From the NCBI GenBank assembly GCA_003491845.1, contig DNBN01000044.1:1-11855 (forward strand): DNA of 11,855 nucleotides, written 5' to 3'. Positions 6,022 through 11,855 of the stretch are shown piece by piece. The notes below the pieces were generated by a model that saw nothing but the letters and a program-made list of their open reading frames with translations, did no database searches and had not been told where the DNA came from. Origin of the DNA: Porticoccaceae bacterium. GTDB lineage: Bacteria > Pseudomonadota > Gammaproteobacteria > Pseudomonadales > Porticoccaceae. Position numbers and translations under genes: made by a program. The stretch's first letter is position 1; every line of letters starts with the position of its first letter.

Positions 6022-7635
6022 ATGACAAATTACGATGCCATTATTGTCGGAGCAGGTCACAATGGCTTGACCAATGCCGCTTTTTTAGCAAAGGCGGGCT
6101 TGGATGTTTTGGTGCTAGAAAAAAACAGTTATGTCGGCGGTGCTACAGCGAGCCTAGAGCTGCATAGTGATTGGAAGTACTCTAATTGTTCCTATGTTTG
6201 TAGCCTTTTTAGGCCAGAGATTTATCAGGCGCTGGATTTAGGGCGGCATGGGCTAGAAGTGGTTCCGTTGCAGGGCAGTGTTACCTTTAAGCAAAATGGT
6301 GACTATTTAGGCAGCTACCATCAGCCAAGTGTGCGGCGGAGAGAGATTGCAAGGCACTCAAAAAGAGATGCAGATGCTGCCATTAGGTTTGACGCTGATT
6401 TAATGAAGTGGTGCCGGCTTATCAGAGGGTTTTTGCTCCGTACGCCACCAGATCCAGCTTCTTTTAAAGTAAGAGATGCTATGGAATTTGCCTATCTGTT
6501 GAAGCGATTTTATAGTCTCAGTGAAAGTCAAATTTACGAATTTATTCGCTTTTTCACGATGTCTATTGCCGAGTATTTAGAGCAGTATTTTGAAAGCGAT
6601 GTGATTCTTGCTCATTTTTCAGGCGGAAGTATTATCGGCACTGGGTTAGGTGTTTATTCCCCCGGCACGGCTTATGTTTTGTTGCACCACGCTATGGGCG
6701 ATGTCGATGGTAATGTTGGTTCTTGGGGATTTGCGCGAGGCGGTATGGGTTCTGTCTCTGCAGCCATCGCATCATCCTTCCAGGCGCATGGAGGTGTAAT
6801 ACGGACCGATGCTGAAGTCAAAAAAATTGTAGTCAAGGGCCGTCGCGCAGTTGGAGTTATGTTAGCGAATGGTGAGCAGATTAACGCCAAGGCGGTGGTA
6901 TCTAATCTTGATGCCAAACGCACTTTTTTGAGTTTAATGGACTCTGCGGATTTGCCTGCTGATTTGGTTACAAGAGCTAAGAACTTCAAGATCAGAGGAT
7001 CATCGGGCAAGGTTAACATCGCTCTTGATGGGATGCCTGATTTCCCGGCTATACCGAAGGGTTCTCCGTTAACGCTAGGTCATATGCATTTTACTGACAC
7101 ATTAGAAAGACTTGAGCGGGCCTACGACGACTGGAAAGACGATCGCTGGTCGCATGACCCTTATGTAGATATGGTGATTCCAACGCAGTACGATCCAACG
7201 ATGGCTCCTCCTGGTAAGCATATGATGTCAGTGTTCGTTCAATATTGTCCTGTGGAAGTTGAAGGTGGGTGGACGAACGGAAAGAGGGATGCTTTTGGTG
7301 CCGCAGTTATCAATCAAATTGGTGACTACAGTCCCAATTTTAAAGATCTAATTTTGCACGCGGAAATTCGCACACCCAGAGAACTAGAGGCCGAAGTAGG
7401 TCTCACCGAAGGTAATATTTTTCAGGGTGAGTTGACACTAGATCAGTTGATGTTCAATCGTCCGTTTCCTGGATATGCTCAGTATCGGGGCCCCGTCAAA
7501 AATATGTATATGTGTAGTTCCTCAAATCATCCAGGCGGCGGAGTTATGGGTGCTCCGGGAGCCAATTCGGCAAGAGAAATACTACTTGATTTGGGCAGAG
7601 CTGATACAACACCCGAGGATTTTAGCGATGACTAA
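6022..7635 (+). CDS. Phytoene-dehydrogenase-like / PYROXD2-like FAD oxidoreductase, paralogue A
   Basis: A 537-residue flavoprotein of the COG1233 family (CrtI desaturases and isomerases, PYROXD2). The N-terminal FAD site DAIIVGAGHNGLTNAAFLAK is at 5-24, followed by VLVLEKNSYVGGATAS (29-44), a typical COG1233 signature. VSNLDAKRTFL (near residue 300) is the mid-domain block. The C-terminal FAD closure spans about 494-525, with NHPGGGVMGAPG. Relatives catalyse FAD-dependent desaturation or isomerisation, usually of hydrophobic or conjugated substrates. No crtB, crtE or other carotenoid gene is near, so a pigment role is not supported. It is the first gene of the plus-strand operon, preceded by CCTATAGG and -10-like hexamers; the ribosome-binding site is weak. 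Its last 8 bases overlap the next, paralogous gene, suggesting a hetero-oligomer or two successive oxidations. Family strong, substrate unknown. Confidence 0.9.
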   Translation: MTNYDAIIVGAGHNGLTNAAFLAKAGLDVLVLEKNSYVGGATASLELHSDWKYSNCSYVCSLFRPEIYQALDLGRHGLEVVPLQGSVTFKQNGDYLGSYHQPSVRRREIARHSKRDADAAIRFDADLMKWCRLIRGFLLRTPPDPASFKVRDAMEFAYLLKRFYSLSESQIYEFIRFFTMSIAEYLEQYFESDVILAHFSGGSIIGTGLGVYSPGTAYVLLHHAMGDVDGNVGSWGFARGGMGSVSAAIASSFQAHGGVIRTDAEVKKIVVKGRRAVGVMLANGEQINAKAVVSNLDAKRTFLSLMDSADLPADLVTRAKNFKIRGSSGKVNIALDGMPDFPAIPKGSPLTLGHMHFTDTLERLERAYDDWKDDRWSHDPYVDMVIPTQYDPTMAPPGKHMMSVFVQYCPVEVEGGWTNGKRDAFGAAVINQIGDYSPNFKDLILHAEIRTPRELEAEVGLTEGNIFQGELTLDQLMFNRPFPGYAQYRGPVKNMYMCSSSNHPGGGVMGAPGANSAREILLDLGRADTTPEDFSDD

Positions 7636-9187
7636 ACCTGTGTCAGTTGTGTTGGTTGGTGGAGGGCACAATGGTTTAATTTGTGCAACGTACTTGGCAA
7701 AAAGTGGGTACGATGTGCAGATTTTAGAGGCTCGCGAATCTGTTGGAGGAGGAGCCTCCAGTATCAAATTTGGAGGTGACTATACTGTTTCTGGTCTAGC
7801 TCACATTCTCTACGGATTAAATACCAAGGTTTGCAAGGATCTTGGATTAGATATATCCGCGCTTAAATCCTCTGAACCGCTAAATACCATTTCCCTGCAG
7901 TTAGATGGAAATCATATCACTCTTGGGTTAGAGGCTGTCTTGGGGGAAATGATTTCCTCAAAAGACCAACAAGCATATCGGACTTTCAAGCGGGAATTTC
8001 GAGGTTACGCTGAAGCTTTAGAGCCTCTCATGATGAATACACCTCCGCGTTTAAAAGATATGGATAGGAAGGATAAGTTCACTCTAGCCAAGCTGGGGTG
8101 GAGTTTGCGTTTTGGGCTTGGTGCTAAATCGATGCGTGAGTTTTTGCGTGTTGGTGGCATTAATATTTATGATGTTCTTAATGAGGTATTTGATAATTCT
8201 GCGTTAAAGGGAGCTGTCTCATTTGATGCCGTTTTGGGTCAGCACATGGGACCGCGCACACCCAATACAGTTCTTACTTACCTTCAGCGGCTGTGGGGTG
8301 AGTGCCAGGATACTCAAATGATTCCTAAAGGTGGGATGGGCAAGATTTCAGAAATTTTGGAAAAAGCAGCTATTGATGCAGGGGTAAAGATAAGAACTGG
8401 CGTAAAGGTAAAGAAGATTTGTGTTGCACATGGTCACTCAGATGGTGTTGTTTTGGAGTCTGGGGAACATGTCGAGGCTTCTATCGTGGTTTCTAATGCT
8501 GATGCCAAAACAACTTTACTTGACCTTGTGGGAGCCCCTCAGTTAGACGCTATGTTCTGCAATCGAGTGAACTCGATTAGGCAGAATGGAGATGTCGCTA
8601 AGCTTCACTTTGCGTTAAATGATTTACCTAACTTTAAAGGATTGTCTCCGCAGGAATTACAGCATCGCCTGATTGTTGCACCTGATATGCGTTATGTTGA
8701 ACATGCGTTTAATCACTCAAAATATGGAGAATTTTCCCAACACCCCGTACTTGAGATTATTATTCCTACTATTGGTGATTCTGCATCGGCACCCGAGGGA
8801 CACCATATAATGTCAGTATCTGCATCCTTTGCTCCCTACGATCTCAAAGGAGGTTGGTCTGACTCTAGAAGGGCCTTCTTGAATAGGGTTATTGAAACAA
8901 TAGATCAATATGCGCCAAATTTTTCTAGCTCTATTGTTACGAGTGATTTACTCACGCCCCTTGATATTGAAGAGCAATACAATATTGCAGGGGGTCACTG
9001 GCATCATGGTGAGTTAAGTATTGATCAGTCTTTTATGATGCGCCCAGTGCACGGCTCTGCCCAGTATCAAACACCCATTAAGGGGCTGTATTTGTGCGGC
9101 GCAGCGACTCATCCTGGTGGTGGCATCACGGGTATGCCAGGGCACAACGCTGCTCAGCGGATATTGTCATCGGGAGATTTAGGATGA
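7628..9187 (+). CDS. Phytoene-dehydrogenase-like / PYROXD2-like FAD oxidoreductase, paralogue B
   Basis: A 519-residue flavoprotein related to the preceding gene product. The N-terminal FAD site SVVLVGGGHNGLICATYLAK is at 6-25, then VQILEARESVGGGASS (30-45). The mid block VSNADAKTTLLDLVG matches VSNLDAKRTFL of the neighbour. The C-terminal FAD closure is about 486-519, with THPGGGITGMPGHNAAQRIL. I chose ATG 7628 although the frame is open further upstream. It has an AGGA ribosome-binding site (in CCCGAGGAT) about 8 bases before it, and it puts the FAD motif at the normal place. The longer frame would carry some 50 unrelated residues read from the other gene. The 8-base overlap with the upstream gene and the ATGA overlap downstream indicate translational coupling and roughly matched amounts. 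The two paralogues have clearly diverged, so this is not a recent duplication. A heterodimer or a sequential pathway are both possible. Confidence 0.9.
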   Translation: MTKPVSVVLVGGGHNGLICATYLAKSGYDVQILEARESVGGGASSIKFGGDYTVSGLAHILYGLNTKVCKDLGLDISALKSSEPLNTISLQLDGNHITLGLEAVLGEMISSKDQQAYRTFKREFRGYAEALEPLMMNTPPRLKDMDRKDKFTLAKLGWSLRFGLGAKSMREFLRVGGINIYDVLNEVFDNSALKGAVSFDAVLGQHMGPRTPNTVLTYLQRLWGECQDTQMIPKGGMGKISEILEKAAIDAGVKIRTGVKVKKICVAHGHSDGVVLESGEHVEASIVVSNADAKTTLLDLVGAPQLDAMFCNRVNSIRQNGDVAKLHFALNDLPNFKGLSPQELQHRLIVAPDMRYVEHAFNHSKYGEFSQHPVLEIIIPTIGDSASAPEGHHIMSVSASFAPYDLKGGWSDSRRAFLNRVIETIDQYAPNFSSSIVTSDLLTPLDIEEQYNIAGGHWHHGELSIDQSFMMRPVHGSAQYQTPIKGLYLCGAATHPGGGITGMPGHNAAQRILSSGDLG

Positions 9188-10407
9188 GCGCATTTGATGT
9201 CAATGAAAATGTCAGTCCTATTAATTTTAAGGAAGTCCTTCAGCCAAGTCCTTTTCAATCGCGCATTGATGAGTATGGAATCGTTCAAGAGTGGATGTCT
9301 TGGAACGGTTACAAAACCGCACGCGTGTTTGACACCCTCGCTTCAGAATATTTTGCAATACGCAGTACCTGTGGAGTCATGGATCTCACTCCCATGGAAA
9401 AGTATCGGATTTCAGGGCCCGATGCTCTGACTTATCTAAATCGGTTGGTGACGCGGGATATTACTCTGTTAAAGCCAAACAGGGTTACTTATGTTATTTG
9501 GTGTAACGATGAGGGCAAAGTGTTGGACGATGGCACTGTCTTTCACCTTCAAAATGGTGATTATCGATTATGCTCTCAACATCATCAATTGGATTGGTTG
9601 CTACTCTCGAGCTTGGGTTTTGATGTCACCATTGAAAAAGAAACTCATGACGTAGCTGCGCTGGCTGTTCAAGGGCCGACGTCCTGTGCGGCGCTGATGG
9701 AAGCAGGTCTGGTCGATATAGATCGACTTAAGCCTTTTGATATCGGATATATGACATTAAATGGCATGGAACTAATGATCTCTCGAACTGGTTTTACCGG
9801 AGATCTTGGTTACGAGGTATGGACTCATCCAGATAGAGCACTAGACCTCTGGGATCTCATTTTTTCGGTCAAAGAGCAGGGCCTTTTTGATATTCGTCCC
9901 ACAGGCCTTGGAGCCTTGGATATGGTCCGAATCGAGGCTGGGTTTATTATGCCTGGTGACGATTTCAATACAGCGGAAACGGCAGTTCGTGCTGATAGAG
10001 TTAGATCGCCTTATGAGCTTGGCTTGGGTTGGTTAGTAGATCTTGAGAAACCCTATTTTACAGGTAAGCAGGCCTTGATCGCTGAAAATACAGAGCCTGC
10101 CAAGCAGCGTTTAGTGAGATTGGTAGTGGAGGGTAATAAACCTCCGATGGATGCGTTTCTGTACGACCAAAAGGGTGGGTCAAGAATAGGAACTATCAAG
10201 TCTTGTGTTTGGTCGCCAATATTAAAGACAAATGTTGCTCTGGCAGATATTGAGTTTCAAAAAGGTTCAGCCCCCATTGAAATTTGGGCAGAGATTTACT
10301 ACCAAAAAGAACTTGAATGGCGAGCCACTTGGGCGAGATGTAACATTTCCAAGAAGCCATTTTGGGCGCACCCGCGAAGCTCCATCACGCCACCTCAAAA
10401 ATTTTAG
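9184..10407 (+). CDS. GcvT-family aminomethyltransferase / folate-dependent demethylase-like protein, paralogue 2
   Basis: A 407-residue COG0404 protein, the same length as the paralogue at 3267 but clearly diverged. Landmarks are EYFAIRSTCGVMDLTPMEKY (55-74), GKVLDDGTVFHLQNGDYRL with the Asp pair at 115-116, AVQGPTS (161-167), RTGFTGDLGYEVW (201-213), TGLGALDMVRIEAGFIMPG (240-258), and SPYELGLGWLVDL then YFTGKQAL at about 275-298. The family transfers C1 units to tetrahydrofolate. The start is ATG 9184, overlapping the upstream TGA in ATGA with GGGAG about 8 bases before; the frame is open further upstream, but only as a shadow of the previous gene. Coupling to a flavoprotein recalls dimethylglycine and sarcosine dehydrogenases, where a flavin domain oxidises the methyl group and a GcvT-like domain captures it on folate. 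Here the partners are separate and of another flavoprotein family. Substrate unknown. Confidence 0.9.
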   Translation: MSAFDVNENVSPINFKEVLQPSPFQSRIDEYGIVQEWMSWNGYKTARVFDTLASEYFAIRSTCGVMDLTPMEKYRISGPDALTYLNRLVTRDITLLKPNRVTYVIWCNDEGKVLDDGTVFHLQNGDYRLCSQHHQLDWLLLSSLGFDVTIEKETHDVAALAVQGPTSCAALMEAGLVDIDRLKPFDIGYMTLNGMELMISRTGFTGDLGYEVWTHPDRALDLWDLIFSVKEQGLFDIRPTGLGALDMVRIEAGFIMPGDDFNTAETAVRADRVRSPYELGLGWLVDLEKPYFTGKQALIAENTEPAKQRLVRLVVEGNKPPMDAFLYDQKGGSRIGTIKSCVWSPILKTNVALADIEFQKGSAPIEIWAEIYYQKELEWRATWARCNISKKPFWAHPRSSITPPQKF

Positions 10408-10432
10408 CGATTTAATTTCTAGGGGATCAAAA

Positions 10433-10840
10433 ATGATTACGGGCCGATGTGAATGTAAAAGAGTAGGGTTCCAAATTGATGGGAAAATAAACGACTATAG
10501 TCATTGTCACTGTAGTCAGTGCAGGCGGCTGCATGGCGCTGCGTTTGCCTCTTTTGGCGGTGTCGAGCGCACCGCTTTTAGCTATATCTCTGGAGAATCT
10601 GAGGTCTCTTATTATTCCTCGTCAGATAGCCACCAAAGACTATTTTGTAAGCATTGTGGGTCAAATATTCTTGTGGCTCTTACCTCAGAACCAGATGCGC
10701 TTTATGTTGCGATGGGAGTGATTGATGGCAATCCTCCACTACCTCCGGCCTATCATATATTTTTGGGCTCCAAAGCGCCTTGGTACGGTTTGGATAATAC
10801 CGGAGACCAGTACGATACCTTTCCAGATGAGCCAGTTTAA
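10433..10840 (+). CDS. GFA-family zinc protein (glutathione-dependent formaldehyde-activating enzyme-like)
   Basis: A 135-residue protein of the Gfa/CENP-V fold (PF04828). All the usual zinc cysteines are visible: CxC at 6 and 8, HCHCSQCRR with Cys25, 27 and 30, and CKHCGS with Cys72 and 75. The founding member was described as catalysing formation of S-hydroxymethylglutathione from formaldehyde and glutathione; many relatives have unproven function. The start ATG 10433 is supported by AGGGGA about 8 bases upstream and by CxC at its normal position. It follows the second GcvT-like gene by 25 bases in the same operon. If the flavoproteins and GcvT proteins release formaldehyde by demethylation, a GFA protein here would fit as detoxification or C1 capture. 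That link is inference, because the family is also widespread in unrelated settings. Confidence 0.88.
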   Translation: MITGRCECKRVGFQIDGKINDYSHCHCSQCRRLHGAAFASFGGVERTAFSYISGESEVSYYSSSDSHQRLFCKHCGSNILVALTSEPDALYVAMGVIDGNPPLPPAYHIFLGSKAPWYGLDNTGDQYDTFPDEPV

Positions 10841-10859
10841 AATTTCAAGGAGTGTGAAC

Positions 10860-11387
10860 ATGAGGATCAATAAAGGTAAACGTTTTTATAAAAGAACATC
10901 TAGTAACGTTATCGGATTTTTGCTTTGGAGTAGTTTAATGGTAGTCGTCGGAGCCATAGGCGGTGACTTTCTGAGCATCGCTAAATCTCATGCTCAGCCA
11001 AGCCAAGGACTGCATTCAGCAATAGTTCGATTAGATAAAGTTCGGTTAGGTGGACAAAATTTAGGTGAATTTTCCCCTTATGAGCCAGAACGTGGCGATC
11101 TGATTTCTCGAGGTTATGATTATTACTACAGTGACGACGAACAATTCGGACTAGGTGTATGGGAGAGCAAACCGGGAAGCATGGTCTATCGTGATCTTCA
11201 GTATGACGAAGTGATGATCGTTCTTGACGGAAGTTTGGTAATGACTCAGAGTGGAGGGGACCCTGAGATATTTAGCGCAGGGGAAGGGCTTGTTTTGCCC
11301 CATGGCTGGAGTGGCACCTTGACTGTTCCAAAGGAGGGAGCGCGAAAAATTTGGGTTTCCTATATGGGTGGTATAAAGGGCGAGTAA
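10860..11387 (+). CDS. Exported Cupin_3 (DUF861-like) protein
   Basis: A 175-residue protein. Residues 1-45 resemble a long Sec signal: basic start (MRINKGKRFYKR), hydrophobic segment about 16-34, and possible cleavage after SHA at 43-45. It could instead stay as an N-terminal membrane anchor. Residues about 90-165 are a single cupin barrel with FGLGVWESKPGSM (96-108), YDEVMIVLDGSLVMT (115-129), and FSAGEGLVLPHGWSGTLTV (138-156), the Cupin_3 pattern also seen in ureidoglycine aminohydrolase-type proteins. The HxH metal ligands of classical cupins are absent, as is common in this subfamily; His148 is the only histidine in the barrel. AAGGAG lies 8 bases before ATG 10860. The gene is 19 bases after the GFA gene, so co-transcribed. 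An isomerase, hydrolase or binding role in the periplasm is possible, but none can be assigned. Confidence 0.8.
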   Translation: MRINKGKRFYKRTSSNVIGFLLWSSLMVVVGAIGGDFLSIAKSHAQPSQGLHSAIVRLDKVRLGGQNLGEFSPYEPERGDLISRGYDYYYSDDEQFGLGVWESKPGSMVYRDLQYDEVMIVLDGSLVMTQSGGDPEIFSAGEGLVLPHGWSGTLTVPKEGARKIWVSYMGGIKGE

Positions 11388-11405
11388 TTAAAATAATAAT
11401 AGTTA

Positions 11406-11422
11406 GTCTGCCTTTGGCGGAC
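11406..11422 (+). other. Intra-operon hairpin between the cupin and DUF3604 genes
   Basis: GTCTGCC (11406-11412), loop TTT, GGCGGAC (11416-11422) form a 7-base-pair stem with one G-U pair. It lies 18 bases after the cupin stop and 20 bases before the next ATG. No T-run follows, so it is not a standard intrinsic terminator. It may protect the 3' end of the upstream message or lower expression of the following gene. Confidence 0.4.
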
Positions 11423-11442
11423 AATAGATAGGGGAAAGTACC

Positions 11443-11855
11443 ATGAGGGCCAGCACAAAAATAACATTACCAACCGTACTAATCGTAACCGCTTTACAAC
11501 TCGGGTGTAACGATCCGACGCAAATTGCTGAGACAGCAAGTGCAACTTTGTCCAATGTTTCAGATAGCACCAGCGCCGGGGTGGATAGTTGTGATAATGC
11601 TAGTGAAAATCGTACTGCGCTGTTTGGTGATGTTCATATTCATACACGCTATTCCTTTGATGCAGCTGCAAATAGCACAGGGACAACCCCTGAAGATGCT
11701 CATCGCTACGCCCGTGGCGAAGAGATTCCTATATTCCCTATAAATGAGGACGGTGTTGCGATTGGTCGAACGAAAATTGATCGGCCGTTAGATTTTATAG
11801 CTGTTACTGATCATGGTGAGTTCTTGGGCGAACGTCGGTTATGCCGCTCATCGGA
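11443..11855 (+). CDS. Exported DUF3604 (PHP-like) protein, N-terminal part (3' end beyond the window)
   Basis: The first 137 residues are present before the window edge. Residues 1 to about 21 are a signal sequence (MRASTKITLP, then TVLIVTALQLG) followed by Cys22. This looks like a lipoprotein signal, although Gln at -3 makes the lipobox imperfect. After a Ser/Thr-rich linker come LFGDVHIHTRYSFDA with the metal-binding-type HIH at 65-67, EDAHRYARGEEI (84-95) and RPLDFIAVTDHGEFLGE (114-130) with Asp123-His124. These are hallmarks of DUF3604 (PF12228), related to PHP metal-dependent phosphoesterases. Full members are about 600-700 residues, so most is missing. The start has GGGGA about 7 bases upstream. 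It follows the cupin by 55 bases and is probably in the same operon, separated by a hairpin. Presumed periplasmic or outer-membrane-linked hydrolase; substrate unknown. Confidence 0.88.
   Translation, partial: MRASTKITLPTVLIVTALQLGCNDPTQIAETASATLSNVSDSTSAGVDSCDNASENRTALFGDVHIHTRYSFDAAANSTGTTPEDAHRYARGEEIPIFPINEDGVAIGRTKIDRPLDFIAVTDHGEFLGERRLCRSS

Noticed and set aside
6672..7019. A 115-residue minus-strand open frame inside the first PYROXD2-like gene
   Set aside because: It is antisense to a clear enzyme and has no recognisable motif.
7475..7627. Longer N-terminus for the second PYROXD2-like protein
   Set aside because: The extension is the out-of-frame C-terminal coding sequence of the preceding gene. 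ATG 7628 has a ribosome-binding site and correct motif spacing.
9094..9183. Longer N-terminus for the second GcvT-like protein
   Set aside because: The extension is read from the end of the preceding gene in another frame. The ATGA junction at 9184 is the typical coupled start.
6022..9187. Carotenoid biosynthesis genes (crtI)
   Set aside because: The family also includes many non-carotenoid oxidoreductases, and no phytoene synthase, GGPP synthase or cyclase is nearby.
3267..10407. Glycine cleavage system (gcvT)
   Set aside because: No gcvH or gcvP is present, and two diverged GcvT-like genes sit among flavoproteins. Only family membership is supported.
10232..10432. Longer N-terminus for the GFA protein
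   Set aside because: It lies within the GcvT-like gene in another frame. ATG 10433 has a good ribosome-binding site and gives the normal GFA length.
10722..10859. Longer N-terminus for the cupin protein
   Set aside because: It overlaps the GFA gene in another frame, whereas ATG 10860 follows AAGGAG and begins a signal sequence.
11360..11743. Small open frames on both strands around the DUF3604 start
   Set aside because: They are out of frame with the clearly coding DUF3604 N-terminus and have no motif of their own.

Overview
The window looks like chromosomal DNA from a marine-type gammaproteobacterium. That is an inference from content: a large TonB-dependent receptor beside a TPR-sulfotransferase, a DUF3604 protein, tightly packed operons and a moderate, slightly AT-leaning base composition. 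No rRNA, tRNA, CRISPR array, transposase or phage gene was seen. No spacer between genes reaches 300 bases; the longest is about 235.

Layout, left to right. Positions 1-983 (minus) hold the N-terminal part of a TonB-dependent outer-membrane receptor that runs off the left edge. Behind it, also on minus, is a 666-residue TPR plus sulfotransferase protein (1100-3100) with a TTG start. Across a 166-base divergent spacer lies a GcvT-family, probably tetrahydrofolate-dependent, C1-transferase or demethylase-like gene (3267-4490, plus). It converges with, and overlaps by 12 bases, a PF12831-type FAD oxidoreductase (4479-5786, minus). A second divergent spacer of 235 bases precedes a six-gene plus-strand run to the right edge: two paralogous phytoene-dehydrogenase/PYROXD2-like flavoproteins overlapping by 8 bases, a second GcvT-like gene joined by an ATGA overlap, a GFA-family zinc protein, an exported Cupin_3 protein, and the beginning of an exported DUF3604 (PHP-like) protein.

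How the genes may work together (inference). The receptor would import a substrate that is too large or too scarce for porins. Three flavoproteins would oxidise or desaturate it. Two GcvT-like proteins would remove or accept methyl/C1 units onto folate. The GFA protein would handle formaldehyde or a thiol adduct. The exported cupin and DUF3604 proteins would act outside the cytoplasm. The substrate is unknown. The set does not match the glycine cleavage system, a carotenoid cluster, or a canonical DMSP demethylation locus.

The most striking non-coding signal is the perfect 8-base palindrome CCTATAGG. I found three copies by eye, all intergenic, one in each spacer that can hold a promoter (1081-1088, 3211-3218, 5942-5949). 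This would place all the visible transcription units under one unidentified regulator and define the region as one regulon.
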